Counted from the stretch's first letter, positions 9,282 to 22,651 are shown. The stretch is 64,000 bases of DNA from Mycobacteroides chelonae (GCF_016767715.1 NZ_CP050145.1:1364001-1428000), one strand, 5' to 3'. A program made the numbers and translations. The notes: generated from the letters alone by a model not told the origin.

Positions 9282-9929
9282 TCAGTCGCGGGTGGCAGCG
9301 AGCAGGCCGTCTCCCAGTGGGATCAGCACTGCGGTGAACCGGCCATCATCGGCGATGATGCGCGCGGCTTCGCGAACTCCGACCACATCGGGATCGTTGG
9401 CCGCGGGGTCGCCCGCGCGTCCGCCGGCGGACACCCCGTGGATCACTACGGCTCCGCCCGGGCGCAGCAACCGAATGCCACCGGCCAGGAACTCAGGTTG
9501 ATCGGCCGGCGCGGCATCGATGACGAGCAGGTCATACGACTCGTCGGCCAGTCGTGGCAAGACCTCCTGGGCGCGCCCACCGATCAGCCGGGTGCGCGAC
9601 GGGGCGATGGCCGCCTCCGAAAAGGCCTGTTTGGCACTGCGCTGGTGCTCGGGCTCCAGATCAATGGTGGTCAGCACGCCGTCCTCGCGCATTCCGGAGA
9701 GCAGCCACAGGCCGCTGACCCCCGCGCCCGTCCCGACCTCGACGACGGCCTTGCCGCCGGAAAGGCGTGCGAAGACACTGAGAAGAGCGCCGACAGCGGG
9801 CGTTACCGGGCCCGCGCCCAGGTCAACGGCACGTTCCCGGGCGGCGGCGACGATGTCGTCTTCGGAGATGGCGCCCTCGGCGTGGCTGACCATCGCCTCG
9901 ACGCGGGATCGATCTGCGCTGCTGGTCAC
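9282..9929 (-). CDS. O-methyltransferase, CCoAOMT-like (Rv1220c type)
   Basis: A 215-residue class I SAM methyltransferase of the catechol/caffeoyl-CoA O-methyltransferase-like family. It has [21 protein letters not shown], the SAM-binding [25 protein letters not shown] and [15 protein letters not shown]. In the metal-dependent enzymes the last motif is usually DAD; here it reads DAA, so metal use is doubtful. The GTG at 9929 has an AGGA ribosome-binding site 7 bases upstream; the frame is open to 9971. The substrate is unknown. It is divergent from sigE, with about 174 bp between the starts. Confidence 0.87.
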   Translation of the reverse strand: MTSSADRSRVEAMVSHAEGAISEDDIVAAARERAVDLGAGPVTPAVGALLSVFARLSGGKAVVEVGTGAGVSGLWLLSGMREDGVLTTIDLEPEHQRSAKQAFSEAAIAPSRTRLIGGRAQEVLPRLADESYDLLVIDAAPADQPEFLAGGIRLLRPGGAVVIHGVSAGGRAGDPAANDPDVVGVREAARIIADDGRFTAVLIPLGDGLLAATRD

Positions 9930-10103
9930 GATTCGATCCTGTCGAGTGGGAGGGCATCTGTCCCGCGACACGCCGCACTCATCAAGGATGTGACGGGTTT
10001 CTTGTCCCGGATCCCCCGGCGAGATCGGATCGAGACCGCATTCTCAGGAAGAGTTAAGTTAGCTCATAAGTGGCCCACACCTCGGTGATAGAAGGTCATT
10101 CAC

Positions 10104-10877
10104 ATGTCGCGATCCATCCTGAACGAGAGCCCGAGTGCCCCGCGCCTATCTGGGAATAACACCCCTGGCATCCGGGTTGAGCAGGCTGACAGCTTCCCCA
10201 TTGGGGGTGAAGCCGCCACAAGCGAACAGGAGGAACACGCGATTTCGCTTACGCGTATCAGCGAGTCGGCCGAATACACCGACTTCGTCGAGGCCATCGA
10301 TCCCGCCGAACTATCCGGGACCGCAGTGTTCGATGCCACCGGAGACCAGGCAGCCATGCCGTCTTGGGATGAGCTGGTTCGTGAGCACGCCGACCGCGTG
10401 TACCGCCTGGCCTACCGCCTGTCGGGTAACCAGCAAGACGCTGAGGACCTGACTCAGGAGACCTTCATTCGGGTGTTCCGCTCGCTGCAGAACTACCAGC
10501 CCGGCACCTTCGAGGGGTGGTTGCACCGCATCACCACCAACCTGTTCCTCGACATGGTCCGCCGCCGTGGCCGCATTCGCATGGAGGCGCTGCCCGAGGA
10601 TTACGACCGCGTCCCGGCGACCGACCCAGATCCCGAGCAGATCTACCACGACGCGCAGCTGGGCGCCGATTTGCAGGCCGCGCTGGACTCGTTGGCGCCG
10701 GAGTTCCGTGCCGCCGTGGTTCTGTGTGACATCGAAGGTCTGTCTTACGAGGAAATCGGCGCCACCCTGGATGTGAAACTCGGCACCGTCCGCAGCCGCA
10801 TCCACCGCGGTCGCCAGGCCATCCGTGAGTATCTGGCTGCGCACTCCTCGACGTCCGCGCTCGCGGCCGCCGAGTAG
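10104..10877 (+). CDS. sigE: ECF RNA polymerase sigma factor SigE
   Basis: A 257-residue ECF sigma factor, the size of M. tuberculosis SigE. Region 2 reads [41 protein letters not shown], with -10 recognition near the [12 protein letters not shown] segment; region 4 reads [27 protein letters not shown] roughly 85-residue N-terminal extension precedes region 2, as in mycobacterial SigE. It controls envelope, surface and heat stress responses. RseA (anti-sigma), HtrA and TatB follow on the same strand. I could not identify a convincing ECF-type promoter (GGAAC/GTT) upstream. Confidence 0.97.
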   Translation: MSRSILNESPSAPRLSGNNTPGIRVEQADSFPIGGEAATSEQEEHAISLTRISESAEYTDFVEAIDPAELSGTAVFDATGDQAAMPSWDELVREHADRVYRLAYRLSGNQQDAEDLTQETFIRVFRSLQNYQPGTFEGWLHRITTNLFLDMVRRRGRIRMEALPEDYDRVPATDPDPEQIYHDAQLGADLQAALDSLAPEFRAAVVLCDIEGLSYEEIGATLDVKLGTVRSRIHRGRQAIREYLAAHSSTSALAAAE

Positions 10878-10987
10878 CGCGCAACACCATTGGTGCAGGT
10901 TGGTACGCAATGAGTACATTCGCGCGCTATCTTCGAGTTAGGTCGGCACGAGTCCGCCGGCCCTACCGGACCGAAGGGAGCGTCGCC

Positions 10988-11419
10988 GTGGTGGATAGCG
11001 GCTCGTTCCGGCGAGCGTTCTCGAGCTTCTCGTCCTTCTCCCGACTGCCGTCCCCATTCGCCTCGCAGAGCGAGGCGCCGGTGGGTGCTCCGCGCCAGTT
11101 CGGATCGACCGAGCATCTGTCCACTGAGGCGATAGCCGCGTTCGTGGATGGCGAGCTCCGGATGAGCGCGCACCTGCGAGCGGCGCACCACTTGTCGATG
11201 TGCGCCGAATGCGCGCTGGAGATCGACGCACAGCGCCAAGCGCGCAGCGCACTGCGTGATTCCGGGGGCATCCGGGTGCCGGTTTCGTTGCTCGGGTTGC
11301 TCAGCCAGATTCCGCACATCCCGCATGAGGCCGCACCGCCTTCAGCGTCTTCACATGAGGGCGACTTGCCACCCGCGTTAGCCAGTGATGAGGTGCGTCG
11401 TCGTCGTAAGCGCCGGTAG
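10988..11419 (+). CDS. rseA: anti-sigma-E factor RseA
   Basis: A 143-residue zinc-associated anti-sigma factor. The ZAS motif HLSMCAECA (His-x3-Cys-x2-Cys) follows a conserved stretch STEHLSTEAIAAFVDGELRM. The last 30 residues are proline- and arginine-rich and end RRRRKRR. It binds SigE and is released on stress, in M. tuberculosis via PknB phosphorylation and ClpC1P2 proteolysis. The GTG at 10988 has AAGGGAG 7 bases upstream and gives the family-type start VVDSGSFRRAFS. The frame is open back to 10910, but that segment is not conserved-looking. It lies 110 bp after sigE. Confidence 0.93.
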   Translation: MVDSGSFRRAFSSFSSFSRLPSPFASQSEAPVGAPRQFGSTEHLSTEAIAAFVDGELRMSAHLRAAHHLSMCAECALEIDAQRQARSALRDSGGIRVPVSLLGLLSQIPHIPHEAAPPSASSHEGDLPPALASDEVRRRRKRR

Positions 11420-12906
<1,487 letters not shown>

Positions 12907-12907
<1 letters not shown>

Positions 12908-13317
12908 TGTTCGGCAGTGTCGGCTGGGGGGAGCTGTTGGTCCTGCTGGTCGTGGGACTCGTGGTGCTCGGTCCCGAGCGGTTGCCGGGGGCGATCCAGT
13001 GGACCACTGAGTCGCTGCGCAAGGTCCGTGACTACGCCAGTGGCGCGACGGCCTCACTGCGTGAGGAGCTTGGGCCGGAGTTCGATGACGTGCGCAAGCC
13101 GCTCGCCGAGCTGCAGAAGCTGCGCGGTATGACCCCACGCGCCGTCATTACCAAACACCTTCTGGACGGCGATGATTCGGTGCTCGATTCGTTGACCAAG
13201 CCGCTTGAAGACGTGAAGAAGGCGGTCTCGGAGCCGGCCCCCACGCCCGTCGCCAACCCTGATCTCACCAAGCCTGGGGATCCGGGCCCGACCCGCTACG
13301 ACGCCGACGCGACCTAG
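12907..13317 (+). CDS. tatB: Sec-independent protein translocase TatB
   Basis: A 136-residue Tat component: N-terminal membrane helix [26 protein letters not shown] with the conserved Glu in the helix and the GPERLP hinge, then an amphipathic helix ([19 protein letters not shown]), then a charged tail. It works with TatA/TatC to export folded proteins. It follows htrA with a 1-bp overlap (TGATG), the standard mycobacterial order. The stop codon overlaps the stop of the convergent mrp gene (CTAG at 13314-13317). Confidence 0.96.
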
Positions 13318-14450
13318 TTGCGCCGTGCGGTGTCGATGTTCAGCGACATGCCCGCCAGTCCCCGGCTACGTGTCGAGAGCTTGTCTGCGACCGCCCGAAG
13401 TGCCTGGCCCGCAGCCGAATCCGGCTGACTGAGCACGATGGGCAGCCCGTCGTCGCCGCCCTCACGTACCGCTGGGTCTAGTGGAATCTGGCCGAGCAGT
13501 GGCACTTTCGTTCCCACCACCCTGGTCAGGCTTTCGGCGACGGTGTCGCCGCCGCCGGATCCGAACACCTCCATGCGGGTGCCGTCGGGCAGCACCAGCC
13601 AGGACATGTTCTCCACGACGCCGACGATGCGCTGACGTGTCTGGGTCGCGATCGCTCCTGCGCGCTCGGCCACCTCGGCGGCGGCCTGCTGCGGGGTGGT
13701 GACCACCAGAATCTCGGCACCGGGAATGAGCTGCGCCACCGAGATCGCCACGTCGCCGGTGCCCGGCGGCAGATCCAGCAGCAGCACGTCCAGGTCTCCC
13801 CAGAACACGTCGGCCAGGAACTGCTGCAGGGCGCGATGCAGCATCGGCCCGCGCCACACCACCGGGGTGTTGCCCTGGGTGAACTGGGCGATGGAGATGA
13901 CCTTCACGTCGTGGGCGACCGGGGGCAGGATCATCCGTTCCACCTGAGTGGGGCGATCCGAGGTGCCCATCATGCGCGGTACCGAATGGCCATAGATATC
14001 GGCGTCGAGCAGCCCGACCGACAGCCCCTTGGCTGCCATTGCCGCCGCGAGGTTGACGGTCACACTGGACTTTCCGACACCGCCCTTTCCCGACGCCACC
14101 GCGTACACCCGGGTAAGCGATCCGGGCTGAGCGAAGGGGATGATGGGCTCGGCGCTATCGCCACGCAACTGTTTGCGCAATTCGGTGCGCTGCTCGTCGT
14201 TCATCACATCCAGCAGCACGCGCACGGTACCTACGCCGTCGACGTCGGCGGCGGCCTGGGTTACTCGTTCGGCGATCTCCGCCTTCTTCGGGCATCCGGA
14301 GGTGGTGAGGTAGATCCCGATCTCGACGTTGTGGGCGTCGTCGAAGGTGATGTCCTTGACCATCCCCAATTCAGTGATGGGGCGGCGAAGTTCGGGATCG
14401 ATAACCCCGGCGAGTGCACTGCGCACGGCCGTGGTGAGCTCGGATGTCAC
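13314..14450 (-). CDS. mrp: Mrp/ApbC family iron-sulfur carrier P-loop ATPase
   Basis: A 378-residue protein with an N-terminal MIP18/DUF59 domain (residues 1-90, including [11 protein letters not shown]) and a P-loop ATPase domain with deviant Walker [10 protein letters not shown] at 121-129, [14 protein letters not shown] and [11 protein letters not shown]. The family carries Fe-S clusters to apoproteins. The CPxC cluster-bridging motif expected after ENMS is absent here ([23 protein letters not shown]), as I recall for other mycobacterial Mrp proteins. The position next to tatB matches Rv1229c. The stop codon is shared in the CTAG with tatB. Confidence 0.93.
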   Translation of the reverse strand: MTSELTTAVRSALAGVIDPELRRPITELGMVKDITFDDAHNVEIGIYLTTSGCPKKAEIAERVTQAAADVDGVGTVRVLLDVMNDEQRTELRKQLRGDSAEPIIPFAQPGSLTRVYAVASGKGGVGKSSVTVNLAAAMAAKGLSVGLLDADIYGHSVPRMMGTSDRPTQVERMILPPVAHDVKVISIAQFTQGNTPVVWRGPMLHRALQQFLADVFWGDLDVLLLDLPPGTGDVAISVAQLIPGAEILVVTTPQQAAAEVAERAGAIATQTRQRIVGVVENMSWLVLPDGTRMEVFGSGGGDTVAESLTRVVGTKVPLLGQIPLDPAVREGGDDGLPIVLSQPDSAAGQALRAVADKLSTRSRGLAGMSLNIDTARRN

Positions 14451-14473
14451 TACCCGAGTCTAGGGCGTGCGGT

Positions 14474-15742
14474 TTACGGCTTTGGCGCTGCCGGTCCCGG
14501 CGCTGGTCCGGGGGCCGGCCCGAGCTCCACTGGCGGCGGGGGCGGAGCGAACGGGTTGAACGGCTGCGGGGCCGGTGCAAACGGGTTGAAGGGTTCAGCC
14601 GGCGGCGGTGCGAACGGGTTGAAAGGCTCGGCCGGCGGTGGTGGTGGTGCACAGAAGAACACGCACGGTGCCTGGGGCGCCTCGGGCGCCGGCGTGCCGG
14701 CGGCGGGTGGGCCCACGACACCGACCCGGTCCGGTGTCAGCGGGGTGAGGATCGGCAGCTGGGCCAGCGGGTCATTGGGGGACAGTCCAGCGACGTCGGT
14801 CGCCGAGCCCGGCCCAAGCCCACGTGACTCGCCACCGCCCAGGTGAGCCTTGCGCTCGGGTGCGACATCGGCGGCGGTCAGCGGTGGCAGGTTGAGCGGG
14901 ATGACCCCGGTGGCGTAACCAGCGGCCCAGGCGAGCACGTTCTGTGCGTAGGCCATCGAATTGTTGTACCGCAGGATGGACGACATCACCTGCGAGCGAT
15001 CCCGCAAATTCAATCCGCCGCTGCATAAATAGCGGGCGGCGGCCAGGCTCGCGTCGAAGACGTTCTGTGGATCGGCCTTTCCGTCGCCGTCACCGTCGGA
15101 AGCGTAGTGGTTCCATGTGCTCGGCAGGAACTGCATGGGGCCCATGGCCCGGACGTACACCTGTGCACCTTGGGTGCGGCTCTGCTCATGGTCGACGATG
15201 ACTTCGTTGCCCGGAAGACTGCCATCCAGGCTCGGGCCATAGATGGGACGCACCACACGGCCTTTGATATCGGTGGCGCCGTTGTTGGCATGCCCTGATT
15301 CGATGCGGCCGATGCCCGCCAGCAGGTTCCAGCTGACGCCGCAACCGGGCGCGGCCTTGGCCATCATCCGTTCGGCGTTTTGGTAGGCGTCCAATGCGAT
15401 CTTCGGGATACCAAGTCCCCCGGGGGCCATCACGATTCCCGGTGGCGGCGGCGCGATCGCGGCGCTCGGCGCGACACGGTACTGCGTCGGCGGGCGCATC
15501 ACGGTCACCAGATTCAGCGGGCCCATTTCCGCCTGCTCGGCGACGGCAGAGGCCAGCGGGACCGGAACGGGTACGACGGCCTGCCCGCTGACTTGCGCAC
15601 CACTGGCCGCCACGGCAGAGCCAACGACCACCAGGGCGCTCAGTCCGCCCACTCGGAGCCAGGGCACTGGGGCGCCTGCGACGCGGAGCACCGCATCACG
15701 GGCATGCTTGACCGACGACGCAACCCAACCCGGAAGCTCCAC
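14474..15742 (-). CDS. membrane-anchored lytic transglycosylase with PFNPFAP-repeat tail (Rv1230c type)
   Basis: About 422 residues. An N-terminal membrane/signal segment (WLRVGGLSALVVVGSAVAASG) is followed by a lytic murein transglycosylase domain (MltB/SLT2-like): CGVSWNLLAGIGRIESGHANNG with the likely catalytic Glu in RIES, then AMGPMQFLPSTWNHYASDGDGDGKADPQNVFDASLAAARYLC. It should cleave peptidoglycan glycan strands outside the membrane. The C-terminal 70 residues are proline-rich and carry three PFNPFAP repeats. I prefer the GTG at 15742 (VELPGW, AGGGG 4 bases upstream); the frame is open to 15850. Rv1230c occupies the same place in M. tuberculosis. Confidence 0.85.
   Translation of the reverse strand: MELPGWVASSVKHARDAVLRVAGAPVPWLRVGGLSALVVVGSAVAASGAQVSGQAVVPVPVPLASAVAEQAEMGPLNLVTVMRPPTQYRVAPSAAIAPPPPGIVMAPGGLGIPKIALDAYQNAERMMAKAAPGCGVSWNLLAGIGRIESGHANNGATDIKGRVVRPIYGPSLDGSLPGNEVIVDHEQSRTQGAQVYVRAMGPMQFLPSTWNHYASDGDGDGKADPQNVFDASLAAARYLCSGGLNLRDRSQVMSSILRYNNSMAYAQNVLAWAAGYATGVIPLNLPPLTAADVAPERKAHLGGGESRGLGPGSATDVAGLSPNDPLAQLPILTPLTPDRVGVVGPPAAGTPAPEAPQAPCVFFCAPPPPPAEPFNPFAPPPAEPFNPFAPAPQPFNPFAPPPPPVELGPAPGPAPGPAAPKP
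14541..14645 (-). repeat. in-frame repeat encoding three PFNPFAP units
   Basis: Three copies of a DNA unit containing GAACGGGTTGAA recur about every 30-39 bases. In the minus-strand gene they encode PFNPFAP separated by PPAE- or APQ-type spacers. They form the tail of the lytic transglycosylase, a likely wall-spanning or protein-binding segment. The tract may be length-variable between strains. Confidence 0.75.
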
Positions 15743-16058
15743 TGCGCCCCTATCTCTCGGGCCCTTGCTTATTCGCTGTGGTCCCAATCTGTCGGCACCC
15801 ATTCTGACGTATGCAGTCGTGACGGATGTGACCGATGTGAACCGGAGCAACCATACCGGCGAGATGTCGGTCCGGTTGCAAAATGGGCAAACCCCAGCGA
15901 ATTTCGGATCCTCGACGAATCTCCCCTGGCCATGGCGAGTTCGGCGGGCACCCGAAGCAAAAATGGGCGAGTGGCTATCTCGGGCCGCATAGACCGCGGT
16001 TTATCTGACTTACAGTCAGTGTCTGGACGTAAAAGTAATCAATTGATAGCGTTGCAGT
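15743..16058. promoter_or_regulatory. divergent intergenic region with an operator-like inverted repeat
   Basis: About 316 bases separate the lytic transglycosylase from the DUF2236 gene. It must hold the promoters of both. The clearest element is a perfect inverted repeat CTGACT-TAC-AGTCAG at 16005-16019, 40 bases before the DUF2236 start, in a locally AT-rich stretch. I see no small gene in it. Confidence 0.5.
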
Positions 16059-17009
16059 ATGACCGCTTCGCCAGATGTCGCCGTCCGCTGGGAGCTTGGC
16101 TCCGATCGTCCCCGCGAGGATTACGGATTCTTCGGACCGGACTCACCGACGTGGAAGGTGTGGACCAGCCCCACCGCACTTATCGGGTTTCAGCGCTCGG
16201 TGGTGCTCGAGCACTTCGAGCCCCATCTGGCTGCCGCCGTGGCCGATTCGGCGGGCATTTATCGGGATCCGCGAGGGCGGATGGATGGAACCCTCGCCTA
16301 CTTCCTCATCGTCGCGACCGCCGATTCGCGAACCGCGGTTGAGGCCTCCGAGCACCTGCAGAAGGTTCACGCTCGCTCCAAAGGCACCGACCCGGTGACC
16401 GGCAAGCGATACAGCGCCAATGATCCGGCCTCGCAGCTCTGGATCCACGTCACCGGCTGGCATTCGGTGCTCAAGTGCTACGAGATGTTCGGTCCCGGGC
16501 CGCTGAGCCAGGCCGAGGAGGACCGCTACTGGTCGGAGTGCGTGATCGCCGCCGAGCTGCAGACCGTCAATCCGGCCGACGTTCCCCGGTCCCGTGACGA
16601 GGTGCGTCAGTACTTCGCCCAGATGCGTCCCGCGCTGTGTACCTCTGAGCGGGCACAGCACGCGATGCACTACCTGCTGCGCACCCCGCGGTCGGGCAGC
16701 AATCTGCGGTTCTGGGCAGTCAGTCGGATGATGGCCCCGGCGACCATCGCGACCCTGCCACGGTGGATGCGGGAGCTGGGGCAATTTGATCAGCCGGGAA
16801 TCGTTGACGCCGCGTACCGGCCGTTGGTATCGGCAGCCATGTCGATCGCCAGCGTTCCCGCGGTGGAAGACTCCATCGCGCGATTCGCCAAGCTGCCGAT
16901 GACGGCAACGACCCTGCGGGACTTCCACGCGGGCAAGACACCCGCGCGTGCGGTCACCGTCACTCCCGCCGAAGCCAAGGAGCGGTACGGGAGGCGCGCC
17001 ACCGCATAA
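16059..17009 (+). CDS. DUF2236 / MpaB-like oxygenase family protein
   Basis: A 316-residue mostly helical protein of the DUF2236 family (oxygenase MpaB, related to the latex-clearing protein). Family-type features: SPTWKVWTSPTALIGFQRSVVLEHFEPHLAAAV, ATADSRTAVEASEHLQKVHARSKG, and WIHVTGWHSVLKCYEMFGPG, whose His residues are candidates for haem or metal ligands. The reaction is unknown. The gene has its own upstream inverted repeat and is followed after 24 bp by a CoA-ester lyase gene, so the two probably form an operon. I do not recall this pair at this place in M. tuberculosis. Confidence 0.8.
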   Translation: MTASPDVAVRWELGSDRPREDYGFFGPDSPTWKVWTSPTALIGFQRSVVLEHFEPHLAAAVADSAGIYRDPRGRMDGTLAYFLIVATADSRTAVEASEHLQKVHARSKGTDPVTGKRYSANDPASQLWIHVTGWHSVLKCYEMFGPGPLSQAEEDRYWSECVIAAELQTVNPADVPRSRDEVRQYFAQMRPALCTSERAQHAMHYLLRTPRSGSNLRFWAVSRMMAPATIATLPRWMRELGQFDQPGIVDAAYRPLVSAAMSIASVPAVEDSIARFAKLPMTATTLRDFHAGKTPARAVTVTPAEAKERYGRRATA

Positions 17010-17033
17010 TGCGGCGCTTTACGCTGGCTAGTT

Positions 17034-17996
17034 GTGACAGCTCCCACCTACCGTCCGCGCCGCACCACCCTGGCTGTTCCGGGCAGCAGCCAGAAGATGA
17101 TCGACAAGGCGAAAACCCTTCCCGCGGACGAGATCTTCCTCGACCTTGAGGACGCCGTGGCGGCACCGGCCAAAGTGGAGGCACGTCAGCGCATTGTCGA
17201 TGCCCTCAATGCGCCGGGATGGTCCGGCCAGCTGCGATCGGTGCGTGTCAATGACTGGACCACCGAGTGGACCTATGCGGATGTGGTGGAGGTTGTCACG
17301 CGAGCCGGCGGCAACATCGACAACATTCTGCTGCCCAAGGTGGTGGACGCATCGCATGTGACGGCGCTGGATCTGCTGCTGACCCAGGTTGAGCGTTCAC
17401 GGGGTCTTGAGGTGGGTGCGATCGGGATCCAGGCGCAAATCGAGAATGCCGAAGGCCTCACCAACATCGATGCGATCGCATCGGCGAGCCCGCGGGTGCA
17501 GTCGTTGGTCTTCGGCCCCGCGGACTTCATGGCCAGTCTCGGCATGCGCACTCTGGTTGTCGGGGAGCAGCCTCCGGGCTATGACGGCGAGGCCTATCAC
17601 CATGTGCTGATGACCATCCTGGTTGCCGCGCGCACCCATGGCATCGACGCCATTGACGGCCCCTATCTCAAGGTGCGCGACGTCGATGCCTTCCGGGTTG
17701 CGGCCGGTCGTTCGGCCGCGCTGGGCTTTGACGGGAAGTGGGTGCTGCACCCCGCGCAGGTCGAGGCCGGCAACGAGATCTTCAGCCCGCGCCAGGAGGA
17801 CTACGACAGGGCCGAACTCATCCTGGACGCCTACGAGTGGCACACCTCGGTGGCAGGCGGCGCACGTGGCGCTGTGATGCTCGAGGACGAGATGATCGAC
17901 GAGGCCAGCCGCAAGATGGCCCTGGTGATCGCCGGCAAAGGACGCGCCGCGGGTATGGCGCGGCAGGCGCCCCCGTTCGAGCCCCCGGCGGGCTAG
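17034..17996 (+). CDS. HpcH/HpaI aldolase / citrate lyase beta-like CoA ester lyase
   Basis: A 320-residue TIM-barrel lyase of the CitE / L-malyl-CoA lyase family. Visible signatures: RRTTLAVPGSSQKMIDKAKTL, IFLDLEDAVAAPAK, IQAQIENAEGLTNI (Mg-ligand Glu), LVFGPADFMASLG (Mg-ligand Asp), and DGKWVLHPAQVEAGNEIFSP. It should cleave or form a carbon-carbon bond in a 3-hydroxyacyl-CoA such as malyl- or methylmalyl-CoA. The start is the GTG at 17034. It follows the DUF2236 gene by 24 bp; the stop overlaps the convergent gene in a CTAG (17993-17996). Confidence 0.88.
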   Translation: MTAPTYRPRRTTLAVPGSSQKMIDKAKTLPADEIFLDLEDAVAAPAKVEARQRIVDALNAPGWSGQLRSVRVNDWTTEWTYADVVEVVTRAGGNIDNILLPKVVDASHVTALDLLLTQVERSRGLEVGAIGIQAQIENAEGLTNIDAIASASPRVQSLVFGPADFMASLGMRTLVVGEQPPGYDGEAYHHVLMTILVAARTHGIDAIDGPYLKVRDVDAFRVAAGRSAALGFDGKWVLHPAQVEAGNEIFSPRQEDYDRAELILDAYEWHTSVAGGARGAVMLEDEMIDEASRKMALVIAGKGRAAGMARQAPPFEPPAG

Positions 17997-18628
17997 TACG
18001 AACTGGAACTGCCGCCAGAAGCGACGCCGATGATCATGATCAGCACCCAGAACACGATCACCGCAGCACCGATGATGATCCCGGCGATGGCGACGCCCTT
18101 GCCGTCCTGCGGCGAGGTCTTGAGCTGGTTGAGCGCGATGAAGCCCATGATGACTCCGGCAATCGATCCGATGCCGCAGAAGACGCCGACGATCGACGCG
18201 ATCAACGAACCGATGGCCAGCGGGTTGGTGCCGCCACCGGTCTGCCCGTAGGCACCGTATCCGTACGGGTCGGCGTATCCGGGTGCCGGATACCCGGGAT
18301 AACCACCGGCAGTGGGATAGCCCGGCGGCGGGTATGGGCCCGGCTGTCCCGACTGATACGGCGGATACGTCTGGCCATATTGCGGATAGGCCGGCGGTGC
18401 CGTCGGATACGGCGGGACACCCGTGGGATAGGCGGGAGGAGTGGTCGGATAGGCGGGGTAGGACGGGGGAGGTCCGGGCGTCTCCCACGCCGGGGGAATG
18501 CTCGGAGGCACCTGGCTGGCCGATGAAGCGGCATCGGCCGGCGGCGCGGACTGTTCCAGGGACGGATACTCGTATCCGGACGAGGCGTCGGGGCCGGTGC
18601 CGGAGGGTTCGTTGCCCGGGGTAGTCAT
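17993..18628 (-). CDS. proline/tyrosine-rich DUF4190 membrane protein
   Basis: A 211-residue protein. The first 120 residues are a low-complexity Pro-Gly-Tyr-rich region with many YP and PPxYP repeats. Two membrane helices follow (NPLAIGSLIASIVGVFCGIGSIAGVIMGFIALNQ and AIAGIIIGAAVIVFWVLIMI) flanking KTSPQDGKG, the DUF4190 layout. It corresponds to Rv1233c by position. The function is unknown; similar tails are common in actinobacterial wall proteins. The stop is shared in a CTAG with the CoA lyase gene. Confidence 0.85.
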   Translation of the reverse strand: MTTPGNEPSGTGPDASSGYEYPSLEQSAPPADAASSASQVPPSIPPAWETPGPPPSYPAYPTTPPAYPTGVPPYPTAPPAYPQYGQTYPPYQSGQPGPYPPPGYPTAGGYPGYPAPGYADPYGYGAYGQTGGGTNPLAIGSLIASIVGVFCGIGSIAGVIMGFIALNQLKTSPQDGKGVAIAGIIIGAAVIVFWVLIMIIGVASGGSSSSY

Positions 18629-18786
18629 GGCGCAAACCTAGCGTATCGAGGGCGTTTCTGGCCGCGCTGCGGGCGGAAAGTCGCAGGTCGCGGTCAAAGG
18701 GGCACCATCTGGTGCGGTCGGGCGTTAAATGGGTGCTAGCTAGCGCGCTACCGTGCATCACCGACTTCTGCAGGAGGATCGAACTC

Positions 18787-19308
18787 GTGGGACAACCGCT
18801 CACACCCGGGCAGCCACAGCGCTCGACGTCACCGCGTTCCCCGTTGTCTTCGTCCCTGTCTTTGCCGACGCCACCGCAAGGTTGGCCCATCGGTTCGTAC
18901 CCGACGTACGCGGAGGCTCAGCGCGCCGTTGACTACTTGTCCGATCAGCAATTCCCGGTCGAAAACGTCACCATCGTCGGCGTGAACTTGATGCAGGTCG
19001 AACGGGTGACCGGCCGATTGTCATGGCCCAAGGTGCTCGGCGGGGGCATGCTCAGCGGAGCGTGGCTGGGCCTGTTCATCGGCCTGGTGCTGGGGATGTT
19101 CAGCACCAATCTGGCCGGCTCACTCGTCGTGGGACTTACCGTTGGATTGGTGTTCGGATTGGTCACCGCCGCGGTGCCCTACGCGATGACGAGGGGCACA
19201 AGGGATTTCGCATCAACCATGCAGCTTGTCGCGGGTCGCTATGACGTGCTGTGTGAGCCGGCGCAGGCAGAAGCCGCGCGTGACATGTTGGCCAAACTAG
19301 CTATCTGA
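18787..19308 (+). CDS. general stress protein 17M-like membrane protein (Rv1234 type)
   Basis: A 173-residue protein. After a Pro/Ser-rich start, the domain WPIGSYPTYAEAQRAVDYLSDQQFPVENVTIVG resembles the general stress protein 17M fold. It is followed by two glycine-rich membrane helices (GGGMLSGAWLGLFIGLVLGMF and a GLTVGLVFGLVTAAVP segment) and a short soluble tail. The GTG at 18787 has AGGAGG 9 bases upstream; the frame is open to 18712. It lies immediately before the trehalose importer operon, as Rv1234 does. The function is unknown. Confidence 0.85.
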   Translation: MGQPLTPGQPQRSTSPRSPLSSSLSLPTPPQGWPIGSYPTYAEAQRAVDYLSDQQFPVENVTIVGVNLMQVERVTGRLSWPKVLGGGMLSGAWLGLFIGLVLGMFSTNLAGSLVVGLTVGLVFGLVTAAVPYAMTRGTRDFASTMQLVAGRYDVLCEPAQAEAARDMLAKLAI

Positions 19309-19324
19309 GCCTGCTCGGCTGTGA

Positions 19325-21815
<2,491 letters not shown>

Positions 21816-21819
<4 letters not shown>

Positions 21820-22649
21820 GCCGCACCGCGCCCTCGCGCGCCGCGGGTTGGGTGATCGCCGACGTGTTGGTGCTGTGTTACGCGCTGGTACCGGTGCTGT
21901 GGGTGCTGAGCCTGTCACTCAAACCCACCGCGACGGTCAAGGATGGCAAGTTCTTCCCATGGCCGGTGACGCTTGATAACTACCGCAGCATCTTCAGCGG
22001 AAACGTGTTCACCTCGGCACTGGTGAACTCCATCGGCATTGGGCTCATCGCGACACTGATCGCCGTCAGCGTGGGCACCATGGCCGCGTACGCGGTGGCG
22101 CGACTGGACTTTCCAGGGAAGAAAGCCCTCGTCGGCGCGGCCCTGCTCATCGCGATGTTCCCGCAGATCTCGCTGGTGACGCCGATCTTCAACATCGAGC
22201 GCTCGGTCGGCCTGTTCGACACCTGGCCGGGACTGATCATCCCGTACATCACCTTCGCGTTACCCCTGGCCATCTACACACTGTCGGCGTTCTTCCGCGA
22301 GATCCCTTGGGAATTGGAGAAGGCCGCCAAGATGGATGGGGCCACACCGGCACAGGCTTTCTGGAAGGTCATCGCGCCGTTGGCCACGCCGGGCATTGTC
22401 ACGTCCGCGATCCTGGTGTTCATCTTCGCCTGGAACGACCTGCTGCTGGCGATCTCGCTGACAGCCACGGACCGATCCATCACGGCCCCGGTCGCCATCG
22501 CGAACTTCACCGGCAGTTCGCAATTCGAGGAGCCCACCGGATCGATTGCCGCGGGTGCCATCGTCATCACGGTGCCGATCATCATCTTCGTGCTCATATT
22601 CCAACGACGGATCGTTGCCGGACTGACCTCCGGTGCAGTGAAGGGTTAG
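21816..22649 (+). CDS. sugB: trehalose ABC transporter permease SugB
   Basis: A 277-residue MalG-type permease with six helices. The EAA loop reads [36 protein letters not shown]. It pairs with SugA in the membrane. The start overlaps the sugA stop; sugC starts 2 bases after its stop. Confidence 0.95.
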
Positions 22650-22651
22650 CG

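Noticed and set aside
18741..18750. TAGCGCGCTA palindrome, also at 24469-24478
   Set aside because: Two short GC-rich palindromes, one between the stops of the SUFU and corA genes and one before a small membrane protein gene. They have no shared context and are expected by chance in this composition.
22307..22651. Upstream extension of sugC
   Set aside because: It overlaps sugB in another frame. The ATG at 22652 gives the family start MAEIVLDQVSKTY.
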